64,000 bases of DNA from Owenia fusiformis (lineage: Eukaryota; Annelida; Polychaeta; Sabellida; Oweniidae). Location: the NCBI GenBank assembly GCA_903813345.2, contig CAIIXF020000001.1, positions 26,215,915 to 26,279,914 on the forward strand. The letters are read 5' to 3'. Shown piece by piece: positions 44,565-57,200 of the stretch (the first letter of the stretch is position 1; the number at the start of each line of letters is the position of its first letter). The notes below the pieces were generated by a model. It saw only the letters and a program-made list of their open reading frames with translations, ran no database searches and had not been told where the DNA came from. The position numbers and the translations under genes are program-made.

Positions 44565-45908
44565 AGACAATCACTTAATGCTTAAAGGATAAATGTATTA
44601 TGTCATTGGTTGTCAAGTTTATTGTACAGATAATTGATATAAATGGTGTTCTAATATATATATTATATGTATATGTATATTTTTATGTATATACATATAT
44701 ATAATGGATATTGGATACATTCATATACCGGTACACGAATAATACATATTTGTTATCTATCGGATTATTTCTATATCATATGAAGCCTTGACTGATGATA
44801 ACTAATAAGTTCATAATTCAGGTAAATGTGGCAAATGTATATTCACTACTCTCATTTGCTTTTATTCGTTGGAAATCCAATACCTGACAAACAATCACTA
44901 ATTATACCCTAATCCAATATGTTCTGGTTTTGATTACTATAATAATAGACTATCAAGGTTTGCAAGATACTTTTAGTGTCAAATATCAAATCAATATGGC
45001 AACAGGGTTATTAACTAAATGAATTTTTAAATTGATGCATTTTTCCTTTTGAACGGATATTGTAACCCTTATAGCATGTATAAAGAATAAAACTAGAAAA
45101 CGGTAACTCAAAATTAACGCTTAAATTGTTGCGAAATCTCACATATGGCGGCCATTTTGAATTTTACACGGAATATATGTGAAATAAATATATGTTTTGA
45201 ATATACTTTCAACATTTCAAACAACAATATCTATCACTTTGGTTTAAGATAAAAAACATAGATTATCGCGAAAAGTTCCCGCCATAAAGCGGCGGCCATC
45301 TTAAAACTATTCACCAACAGCCTATACATCTTTCCAACAAATATGAAGAAAATTTATCAACAAGTAATCGAGTTATCTTCCGGACAGACGGACGGACTGA
45401 CTGATGGGGGGGGGGGGCTTCACTGTATCCCTACCGAACTTCGATCGTTGGGATAATAACATTTCAAATATGGACCAATTTGGTAATCGAGGCAAGATTT
45501 AAAAACTTGAAAAACAGAACATCGCAAAATATATACCAGTATTTGTAATACTTTATTATTTAATAAATGTGATACACCTTGTTTAAGATATGAAGCAAAC
45601 GAAAGTCGATAATAATGTGACAATGTCTATTTCTGGCAAATATTTCTAGCATCTGGCTGAAGAAACTGCATACACTCACTTGGCTTTGTACCCTGAAATA
45701 CATTAATAATAGATACATTCGAACACAGATGTGGATTACATTAGACAGCAGAGTACTCATTGTATATTATCACCCTATCAAGGAAAGTATTATTGACAAT
45801 GTAATAGTCGATAAGAAACTGCATCTTCAGATGAGACTTCAACAAGGTTATGTTTTATTTTTTAAGATGCACTTATTACAGTATATAATATATAATATAT
45901 TAGACATG
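44565..45908. other. Convergent intergenic region between cyclase and GILT
   Basis: Contains an AT microsatellite (44655-44705), a dispersed repeat with GGCGGCCATTTTGAATTTTA and a CGGACAGACGGACGGAC tail (45130-45420), and a G run. Candidate poly(A) signals are AATAAA at 45086 (+) and its complement at 45552 (-). Confidence 0.6.
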
Positions 45909-48900
45909 CTAGTAGCGATTATGTACGTCATGTATGGTTTTTGATATGTCACTGTCATTTTGATTAATAAATGTATGTTGATATTTTCTTATATAATGTA
46001 CCTTGTATGTTTTGCAAACAAACTTTATCAGATTACGCTGCGCCTCTTCCTGAATAGTATCTGTGTGCATCTAAAATAAGGAATACTCATATTCATACCT
46101 GGGTGACATTCACTGAATGTGACAAAGATATGCTGGGGCTGGGAGGAAAAAAGGGTGTGCCATTCAGACGTCAAAGTTTAACTTTTGATGTTTTGTCTAT
46201 TTCATTCATTCGTCAAGGTTATTTGAGATCAGGAATCATCTTGAAAAATCGAAAAATGTTTTCACTTTAAAATCCATATTCTATATAATGGAAAATTAAA
46301 ATCATTTTGGCAAAACTTGTTCTCAAAATGTGAATACATTTTGTGGGAAATCGTGCAGTGTGTCTATTTTTTCATATATTCGCAAACCCTTGAGACATTG
46401 AGTAAGCCTATTTAGCTCATTTATTCAGCATTGTGATGAAGAATAAAGGAAATGTCCTCACTCCGTTCACAACTATCCATGGTGTGTACTTATGAGGAGG
46501 CTTGAGTCCCTCTGTTAGTATCGCCATGGAGTGCTCCACCATATCACCAACAGGTCCATTTGCACATTTTTCAATATCTGGGTAGACTTTCTCCAGGTTA
46601 TGTTGTCTGGCACACTAGAAACAATGAAGACACGATCGAAGCACTTCGATAATTAATTAAGATGATAAATATGCAGTACGGGTTGAGAAGGTCAAAATTG
46701 AAAGCTATATTGATTTTATGGTGAATGTCATATAAGGTCAAAGGTCATCTCGATTTTTAAATAACCCATTGTGCCAAAATTTTCATATCGACGTATAAGA
46801 GACTACTTTGCACTAGTCAGCTAGTAATAAAGTATAAACACACAGTAATAAAGTATAAAAGATGTTTACCTTATTGGCTATATTTCTTGGCAGTTCTTTT
46901 GATTTTTCAATGCAGTCAATAAAAGGAAAGTATGCACTGATGTTCTGGACAATATGTATTGTACAGGACTGGAAATAAACAATGTACAATAAATGGGCGA
47001 TCCAATTTAGCATAAATGACAAATAAAACCAGGATGCAACAGATTGAATATGTCCATGTCCTGTCATCATTTGGATGGACACCACCCATGGTGTACACTT
47101 TACATCATAAGCAATCATGTACCCCCACGTGTACCTAACAAAAACCTTGGTTAGGAGGAAGGTACCCACGTTTACTAGTTTTAAGAACCACCTGAAAAAT
47201 AAAGATTTAAGAAAATCAAAAATAAAATTATATGTAAATCTATAGATATAGGAGGTAGGGTATGATACTGAGCTATCTTGAAAAGAAATATAGCGGGTCT
47301 TTGAGCCTAGCGCCTGGTATCATTGGGTCTCATTCTTAGAATATAGTTTGCACTAAATTGTCTTGTCTTACAAGGTTCCACTTGTCCGATCACCACTTGA
47401 AAGTCAAAGAAGATACGAATCTCATTTGATTTACAATTATATCTTAAATTACCTCAATTATGTTCCCAATGCATTCTTCTACTCCGTGTTGACAAGTGAA
47501 GACCCATTTATCGCCAGATTGCTTCTCCTGTAATATACAATGAGCGCTTGATTTACATGATATGGAGGTCGAATAGATAGATAATTGAGACATCTATTTT
47601 TTATATATCATGAAAGGGAAAATCAGAAATAAATAGCAACTTTCCGATAATAGTGTTATTTTGTATCGTACGGTATCTCTTGCCATACATATTTTCCTTA
47701 ATTGGAATAATGTGAGTCTTCATAAAAAATTGTGATATCGACATTAGTAATCATATCGTTAGTCAAACAAATCTAGAATTTACAATGTTCTGCATAAGAG
47801 AATGATAAGATACAAGTATCATAAAATATGTTTTGTATAACACAAGTAAATTGATAAAAGAGCCTGAAAGGCACTTTGATCCGTTGATGGGAAAAGCGGT
47901 GATTGAAATTCTGTCATCCCATTCTAATACTCAATTAATCTTTCTTAGAAATATGACATCATGGCTGAGAACAATATTTCATGATATGTCATGTCACCGG
48001 CCCAATTTCTCTGATTCTATATGCAACTCTTTGAACAATTACGCAAATGCGAGTAGGTAGTTACCAGTTTCACCACCAGGTGGCTGATTCGGGTCAATTA
48101 ACATGGCAGGTATATAAGAAAGTTCCCTTAAACTTGAATAGTATCAATTTAAGTGGCTCAATTTTCATATTACCCTTATGTATCTGATACTTATACTAAT
48201 GAAAATATGTCCAGTAAAGCAAAATATTATCTGTCCACTAAAAGAAAAGATATTTCATTTTTTGTGATTTTTGTGATTTTATAGCATCTATGGGGAATCT
48301 CCTCGAGCTAGAAGTCACATTTTCAAAAAAATTAATTTTTCAAAGTTGATAAAAACCTTTTAAAACCACATTTCTAGATGTAATTTTACATGTAGATTTC
48401 AAATATGATATTACTTTGACTGAATTTTTAATGACGTAAATCAAGATTATTTCTACTCGCATCTGGGTTATTGTTGTTTACAGCACATTGTTCTTCGCAC
48501 CCTATTACATTGATTTGTAAACAAGGACAAAAAATGCGTTGCAGCGAGATTGGCGAGACAAAGACTGGCATGTGCTCGGGTATGACGGAAATGACGTTTA
48601 AATTACTCATTAGGGAGTTTAAGCTTGCAATGCATTTCACATCCTAAACATGAACGGATAATATCTAAGCGATGCATGTGTATGGGCGATTGGTCATACG
48701 TATAGGTTGATGTTTCGATTTTATATGCAAGCTTAAACTCCCTATTATCTAAATATACAGTCTTTCTATTATATTAGACATGGTAATATACCTAGCCACT
48801 GACATGACATAAATCATTTATTAGTAGTACTACTTACATGGGCATTACCATAAGGTATTAACGTGACATTCATTATCTTCCTGATCTTATTAAATGCAGG

Positions 48901-49375
48901 GAATAGCTGCTGGGTGATGAATGCCCGACATCCTGGACAGAGAGATTCATAATACAGGGTGACATTGACTGGCTTGGCTTTATCATTTACTGCCCAAACG
49001 TTTCGTCGACACTGATCCACAACCTGTAGTGTAATCCGAAAATGATAAAGTAACACATATGCGTTATTTTTCTATTTGTATACAGAATGTCTCATGATAA
49101 CTAACTCAAAATTAATCATATTAACTACAATTAGCTTCAAGAGTCTCTTGACGTACTAGCCTACAATATAAAACCTAAGATGTATCCAAATACAGCCAAG
49201 ATGGGAATGGATGCACGGCGCGCTGTGATGTAGTTTAGTTACGAGCACTTACCCCGCAGCTCCTAGCTATTTCCTCCGAACTGCACCAAACGCTTGGTGC
49301 ATGATTGCAAGGTTCTGTAGCAGCCGACAATCCTATCGTTACTGCAAACGCCAAAGATGAAAGGAAAGAAAACAT
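45909..49375 (-). CDS. IFI30: GILT-family lysosomal thiol reductase, complete
   Basis: Reduces protein disulfides in the lysosome at acid pH; vertebrate GILT supports antigen processing and invertebrate relatives act in innate immunity. Exons in transcript order: 49375-49253, 49023-48838, 47527-47453, 46968-46870, 46614-46462, 46070-45909. They join in phase to 265 residues. An N-terminal signal peptide (FSFLSSLAFAVTIGLSAA) precedes mature sequence starting near TEPCNHAPSVWC. The active-site CPGC follows VTLYYESL in exon 2. The family signature is in exon 3 (WVFTCQHGVEECIGNIIE), and exon 5 has HKYTPWIVVNG. Exon 6 gives MHTDTIQEEAQRNLIKFVC and a roughly 30-residue basic tail. An upstream in-frame ATG at 49424-49426 exists; 49375 is preferred because it starts directly at the signal peptide. 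A TATA-like TTTATAAT lies near 49485. Confidence 0.93.
48047..48463 (-). mobile_element. GATGCGAGTAG MITE, copy in GILT intron 2
   Basis: Reverse complement of the copies at 42721 and 63568, with ends CTACTCGCATC at 48453-48463 and ATGCGAGTAG at 48047. The outer CAATAAC.CA beyond the right end recurs outside the right end of 63568-63985, suggesting longer TIRs. Confidence 0.8.
48613..48745. repeat. Short inverted repeat with GGGAGTTTAAGCTTGCA ends
   Basis: AGGGAGTTTAAGCTTGCA at 48613-48630 is mirrored by TGCAAGCTTAAACTCCCT at 48727-48744. This looks like a small hairpin or MITE of about 130 bp in GILT intron 2. Confidence 0.7.
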
Positions 49376-49429
49376 TGTGACTGAGTCAGTCGATAAATAC
49401 CGATTTAAATATTTAAGCCTAGTCACTCA

Positions 49430-51233
49430 CGAGTTGTTGATCTTGCGATACGCGAACTTTCCACAGGGTGAGCTCGTGCATTATAAACATGATGTACACC
49501 CGGGGATGTACACAAGTTAGAAAACATTGTCGTCTAAAACGATCAACCAATTATCCTTGGAGTCAGTTCTTCAAAATAGCCTTGATGGAATTTCCATTGT
49601 AAAATTTAGAGATGACTCAAATGAAATTATATTCAACACCTTACAGACGACAGAGAGTGATATGTTTCACAAATGTGTTCAATAACATGTAGGCATGGGC
49701 AGGGTCACCCTGTATTCAAGTGGTAACAATGTTAGCTCAAAATAAATTTCAGTGTCAAGTTGTTATCAATCAGCTGACCTAAACAATAAAAATATGACAA
49801 GACACTACTGATTGTTCAAGTCTTGTGATCATTGTAAATCTTGTATTTCAAGAACTTCTTATCAATTGATATAAATCATCCTGCATGAACGTGTCCTCTT
49901 ATTATAAACGGATGTTATCTTGCCTATTATACCCATCATCATAGATCAAGATTAAGTGAAATCATATTTCAACGTATATTTCAGAGTATATTGCAAAGCA
50001 TTTAATTAGTTTCATTTCGTCAACTCTAGATGTTGATCATGATTTGCCAGGGGCATCCTAATGTATTTCCTCCATATCTAAAGAAGTTGAACGATATTGT
50101 ATGTTTGTAAAGACAATTTTGGGGGAATAGGGTTGTAATATTTAACGGTCTAACCGTCGGTGATTTTACATAACGCTGTATACAGTATAACTTGCAATAC
50201 ATAAAGGTATATTGAGAATATATGGTTGAATATACCGATCGCCAATATGATACGATAATACCATATTAACCGAGTTTTAAAACCAATACGCAATTCCCGT
50301 CCAGGAAATAAGCTACATGTGTGAATGTTTCATGAAAAGATTATGATGTCTAAGATTTACAGTAAATAGGTTAAACGTTGATATGATTTTATTTTCGTTT
50401 GCTTAAAGTTTGCAAAAAATTCGATCATGTTTGAAACAATGAAACCTTTCGAGAAAACGATTTATTCTGGAATAATGAAAATTTTTCACACATCAAATAT
50501 GAACAAAATCGCAAATAAAGCAAAAACGTCCAAAAACAGTGGATCGTCATTAAACAGGGTACTAAATATGCTTTCAAATATTCACAAATACAGACGCGTT
50601 TTTATATCCCCGAACATTGTTCGATGGCGTAAACGGGAATAAAATGACCAGGTGAATACGATTCCAATATGGGACATCAGACGCAATACTGTATTTTTAA
50701 TAAATGTACGTACAAGTCTAAATTGTATGTCATGAAAATATCTCTGTGAAAAATCTACTAAATGGCGCATTGGTTAGATATCCAATATCTCAAAGAACAA
50801 CTCATTAGAGGGATTACTCCATCCAAAATGAAAACCATTTTAAAACGCTGATGAAGCTAAAATTGATAAACAGCATTTAAAAGCGACAAACTTATTGATT
50901 CAACTTTTACTTTTCCAAATATTGCATCTTTATTTCGAAATTTTCAGTCTTTCAAAACTTTGGAAGTCAAATATGAAGTAAATCCAAAACATGATAACAG
51001 CAATATGTTTTATGTTATAATTTGAATTATTTAATTCACTTATTATAGTAAAAAGGGATAAAAAAAACACAGAAATTAGGTAAAATCTGAGAAGCTGCTG
51101 AATTATTGTCCAGTGAGATAAACATTGTACATGTACATGTAAGTATACTACATGAGCCTACGACTGATCCTTCTTGCTATGATATTCTCATACATATTCA
51201 GTTGGCAGATACGTTCATGTAGTCTCTCAGTTT
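49430..51233. other. Intergenic between GILT and MSH4, nothing firm
   Basis: AT-rich. The ORF at 50427-50642 has low-complexity basic sequence and no family features. TTTATT at 50929 is a possible minus-strand poly(A) signal for MSH4. Confidence 0.5.
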
Positions 51234-54200
51234 CTATTCTTCTTCTATCCTATCAGTGCCTTGCAAATCTCTTGCATACTGATCCCTAAGACTTTGTAAA
51301 TAAGACCGTATGCTGCTCTCATCAAGACAAGAATTTCTAGCAGTTTGTACGAGTCTAGTACCAAGTTTGAACACAGCTCTCTGTTGGCGACTTCCCAGAT
51401 CAGTCTCTTGGACTGCCTAGAATGAAATAATTATATTTAATCATATTTTTATTTTTCGTATACATATTTTATACTACGATCATTTGTGGGGATATACACG
51501 TGAACATGCAATATTATGACCCCTCATTTAGTTTTTCCAGGTAAGGAACATAATTACAACTATTTTCCTCATTACTTTTATATTATACTTAATTGGGCTA
51601 AAGGGGGAACTAACCTCCAGAGGACAATAATTCTACAAGTTCTCATACAAGTTCTCTTTAAAACAAGTTCCGCTTAACCGCCCTCATTATTTTATAACTT
51701 TACCTGCTTCTGTTGAACTAAACAGCTACTGATTTTCTTAGCATCGTCCACTAGAGTTTTTGGAAGTCCACATATCTCTGCCAGTTGCAAACCTTGGAAA
51801 ATAAAATTCAGATTCATTTACATTATCGATGCTACTATTCTAGTATATGTACGTTCTAGCTAGAAACATTTTTAATGTACAGTATTGAGTCATAATAAGG
51901 ACATTTTTAAAATTATATTTCTCTCTGTATATCAGACTTCCAATTTCCATTTTATCTATTTTGAGAATATTGATAATATATTGGGGCTAGGACAAAAATG
52001 ATACCTAGAATTCAATATTTACATTTTTTAGGTCAATTTGATCTATTAGGTTAATTTTTCAACAGATTGTTTCAACTTCATTTAAAGCCTGTATACTATT
52101 TATTTTAGTATTTAGTAAAATAAATGGTGAATGACAGCCAAATTAAGTTTTATAGGTATGAGAGTAGCATGATGTCTTGATATTTCAAGGTAACGTCGTT
52201 TGAAAAAACGATGTAAAGATAAAACAACAATGAAATATTTGTAGCTTTCTTTGAAAAACTAAGAAATAATTCAAGTTTGCTAATTTCCTGGAGAATGTCT
52301 AGTGTTGCATCATACGAATGTAATTTTAGGCGATCTGTCTGCGTGGGGTGGAGTTTATTACACCATCATTGAAACGGGACAGCACCTTTTCCATTCGGCC
52401 GAGGTTGGGCCATTGATGCCATGCAGCCGAAGGTCGCCCATACAACCGAATTTGGTCTTAAATCACCAGCTAGTTTTCGAATTTAACACATCTTTATGAT
52501 GTTTTAATCGATGTTAGCAAGCTATGATAGTGGTTATCACGCCAGAAATGAACATAATATTATTCGAAGCGTATTTCGAAATTTTTGAGGCCGCCACTTT
52601 GTTTGTCGATTTTGACCAATAAGAGACGTATGTCATCACCCAGGCCTGTAGCCAGGGTTTGCCAAGGGGGGGGGGGTCACTTTTTGAAAAATTCCAGGGG
52701 GGGTTCACTTGTTACAATTTTGGTCGACCCCCCCCCCCGCCCTGGCCATGGGCACCCCTCTTCACATCAATGTTATCTTCCTACTTAGTTTGCAATGCAA
52801 ATCTTCGGCAATCTGGCTTTTCTTGAGGTTTCTTCGGTTGAATGCCAAAAATCGTTATCAAAAATTATTGCCAAGGAATAGAAAACATATGTTAAGGTTG
52901 AGAGTTATTTGTTTTGACACTATAGGAAAATAGTACCGCAATATAAGGTCAGTGTATATGGGAAGAAGACTGTATCCTTCGTCTGAATAAATTCAGACTG
53001 AATCTCTGTTGGATACGTGCTAATATGGGGACTACTGCGAAATAATGAACGCAAGTGATATATATCCCCGTGTATCTATCTAAAATATTATATGTAGTTA
53101 TTTCGTTAATAATTACGCGCGCGTCTAAATAATTGTAACTAATCAAATTGTTGGATTTAATGCGCATGCGCAAATTGACGAACCAAAAATGGAACCTCAC
53201 ATAGAAAATATTCCGGGCAATACAAGAGGCATTATGGGAAGTAAATGCTGTGAAATAATGAATGTAAGTGACATCTATCTCAAATAATGTTTACAAAGTT
53301 AATGATTGCGCATGCATTCAAATAATTTTCATAAATTGCAAGATTTAATGCGCATGCGCTAAAACCGAACCAAAAATGGAATCTCGCGCAGATTCCCTTA
53401 AGTGCCGTGGCGTCATTTCGGGTGCGAAAGGACGCTATCATACACAGCGACTCTGTTGAAATAAGCAGTATTAAGGTTCAGCTGGAAAGTAACATTTTGG
53501 TAAAAAATTGCTATACAGTTGGGGACAAAAATAAATGACAGGTCGATTTTCGATCACCATTTCCTAATTATGGTGGTCTGAAAGCCCATAATTTTAAATA
53601 TTGTCTAGATATATATCCCTTAAAATTTGTATATTTTACATTTTGTATAATCTCATCCACTGATGTATGGCCTCTTGTAAATTCTCTTATTTTTAACATG
53701 GGAAATCCTCACTTCAGCAAATCCACCTGTCATTTATTTATGTCCCCAACTGTACCTGCACATGTTATTTTCTGGTACAAAATTAAGTATGAAGTTGTGT
53801 GTGTATTTCCTTGCTTTTTTCAGGAAAGTATCATTACACTGTTTACTTATAGAATATCTAGAAACAGGTCAATGGTAGCTCCTGTGTTGTCTGGAAACTT
53901 TGAAAGAAAATTTGGAAAAATAGAAAGTGTGAAATATCAGAATTTCCTGGAGTTCCCATTGAACCCCTACCAGATATTCTAAAAGAAGACAATGTAATGA
54001 TACTTTCCTGAAAAAAGCAAGGGAATTGACACATGCCTTCATACTTTATTTTGTACCAGAAAATAACATGTGCAGGTATAGCAATTTTTTACCAAAATGT
54101 TACTTTCCAGCTGTACCTTAATGCAATTTATGTGACCATGGGGCGGACAGGAAGGCGATGTGCAGCCGCAGCATGTAGTAATAGCAGTATGGGAGATAAT

Positions 54201-57200
54201 AAAAGTCTCTATTTATTCCCAACTGACGAGAAAACAAGACAAAAATGGATCAAACAAGTCAGAATAAATCGTCCAAATTTCACCCCTACCAAACATTCTC
54301 ACTTGTGCCAGGATCACTTTCAGTCCAGAGATTTTAACATCACAGATATACAAGCTAAATTTTACAAAGATAATGGCATAACATATAACAAAGTATTAAA
54401 GAAAGGTGCTGTTCCATCAACGTTTTGGAGGGAAAGTGGTGAAATCCCGGCCTTGGGAACAGTGGCAACAAGTCCTACACAACTGAATTCAGAGCTCAAT
54501 CTGCAGACCCCATTAAGGGAAGCCTTCCTCAAACGGGATAACCAGGGGGTAAGCCTCAATATCGATATTTTTATTTCATTAAATCTAACACGAATTGTTT
54601 AATGATGCAATGTTCACATGAAAAAATGTAAAACACTTGTTTCAGAAATGAGAATCCTTCGTGCGTTTCTACTATTATCGCCCAGGTTTGAAAAAAATCA
54701 TTTTAGACAAAATCGGATGAAGAAAAGATTTTCTTCATCCTAGACAAAATCTAAAGTCTATTTTGTTCACTTTAAAGCTCCATTTACACTTACCAGTCTC
54801 TTTCACTGGACCTTTTAAGTGCTCTAGAGACATGTGATGACCGAAAGTCTAAGTTCACCACAACCCGATATGTCCTCATGAGACATGTGGAGTCCAATGG
54901 AGTGTTGTCAAGTCTGGTCGAGTCCTCTCAAGTCCGATGGAATTCCCTCGGATCGTGTGATGTGATGCATGAAGGCCTCTGTTACCTTGGAAGTATCATG
55001 TGATCAAATTTTAACAAAAAAAGACTGGTGAAAGAATGTGAAAGAAACAATTCATTCCACAAAAAGATCAGTCTTTTTGTAGCAGTAACATCAGTCTTCA
55101 CAAGACACCATTTTTCAAGTCTGATCTAAAAACCTGTCGAGACTGGCAAAAGACCAGCACTCTTCTCTCTCATTGGAAATACACAGGGTAACAAAAAAGA
55201 CTGGTCAGTGTAAACAGAGTTTTAGAATCTGTCATTTATGGGCCTTTTGTTCGCGGCACTCGTGATCATGTCAAATTATTTTCGTAGAAATTGATTGTCC
55301 AAAACTTGAATAAACCGGGGAAATCCCTATGCTATCTGATTGGTCATTAAATATATTTATCAGTATGGTCATTCTAAAAAAATAAAAACTGGCTTTGAAT
55401 CTGATTGGCTGCCTTGCTCAAGGCACATGCCCAGTTTGCCAACACTCATGTAATCTTTTTTGTCACTTGACAGTGTTTTCCCTGGATTGCCACGATCCAG
55501 CTCAATTATGTTCAATTCTGCCATTTGGTTGCTCTGTTGAGCTCAATATATTGGCTATACTATACCCATAAGCTGGTCTCAAAATATATCTGAAGTTCTA
55601 CTTCATGTAAGATATTATATCAGCAATTATAATGGGACATCACTGATTATCCGGGGGTCAATATTATATCATTTGTAAAAGACAAAGTGCATTTATGGGC
55701 AAATACCTATGGTCAGAATGAATCATTTTAGGTGCAACATGAAGAATACAATGTAACACTTTGGAAAATATTTAAGAGATTGGACTCATATGGGCTAGGG
55801 TTGAGGTCATTAAGTTCAGCAAGGGTGTATTGACTTGACATGGGATGTGTTCCATTGACTTAACATGAGGATATCATCATGTCCCAATAGATGCCATTGG
55901 TTTCTTTTGATAACCACAAATATACCAAAAAAACACTAAGACCTGAATCGATTGCAAATTAAATAATTTCACAATATGACACAAATGGTATATCTCATCA
56001 AATATGTAAGTTTGTAATCGATTCAGGTAATACTTTTAATTAAAAGATTATACATTTGTTCGTAATCCTTCCTTTAAAATGACTAGAAAAATTAGCCAAA
56101 AGCAACTTTTACAATTATTAAATGGCATACAACTTTGTACATCCAAAGATTATACTATTATATGTCATTAATTAATAGCATATTTGGATAAGATGTAGGG
56201 ATATGTAGGATGCAAATGGATTTTGACAGACACAAAATGTTTAGCTGATTTGGCATCTCAGCCTCTACACTTCATGATTGAATATTGACCCTAAAAAGAA
56301 GCCATTCATCAATACAGTGCTGCATATAGGTCAACAAGAGAATGTAATTATAAAAGCAATTAATTCTTTTTGAAAAATCAGATGAATTATTTTCTGAATT
56401 TTTTCCCATGGGGAAATCATAATGGAGAGTGCACTACATCCTTTGGTATTTACTATGTTTTTCAGGTTTTCACAGAGTTACTGTCCCCAAAGACTCCAAC
56501 AGAAACTCACGATCCTCCTAGTGAATCAAAGAAAAGAAAAATGACACCACTGACACGTCCTGTCACCCAAATGAAGATAAATGCCAATACACCAGCAATT
56601 GTGAAAAGCAAGCGAGTCCTTCCTAAGGTAATTTGTTGATTAGAGCTATTGAATTCCATTTGAAATACTTCTCTTACCTTTTTGGCCACTACACAGCAAT
56701 TATTTAACAATGAAGGGAATATTTAGCTTGACTTTCAATCTGTCAATATGTTATATCATTGTCAAAGTAGTTGATATCCAAGAATTATCTCCACGGTTGT
56801 CACGAGGGAATAGTCCCTATTTCTATCAGTTCTTAGCCACTTAAAACTGACAACATAGTGAAAATACAACTATCTGTTTTCAGATGCAGAAATCATTGGC
56901 AAGCATTGGTGTGCAAGTTTGCCATACAGATGCAGAGTTCTCATCTCAATATTCAACAGTCAACAACTACACTCAGACAATACCACCTCCTAAAACAATA
57001 TTATGTAACACCAGTAGACAGTATGATCCGGCCACTCCTGCAAGTCTAGCTATCCAACATATTGACAAGAAACCACAATTCAGCTCGACTTCAATAAACT
57101 CACCTTATTACTTACCATAATGTTTCTCCTTTGTCTTTCCCTTTGAAAGGACATGTGTGTATGTGACTTTGTCGCAGTTACCTTCCCTACTGAACACTCT

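Noticed and set aside
49305-49520. Plus-strand ORF of 71 codons
   Set aside because: Antisense shadow of GILT exon 1 and its upstream region.
50427-50642. 71-codon Lys/Asn-rich ORF
   Set aside because: Low complexity typical of AT-rich DNA; no homologue recognised and no splice context.
54033-54137. N-terminal extension of the THAP protein
   Set aside because: These codons read through a transposon TIR; the THAP domain starts properly at the ATG at 54138. Kept only as a possibility in the findings.
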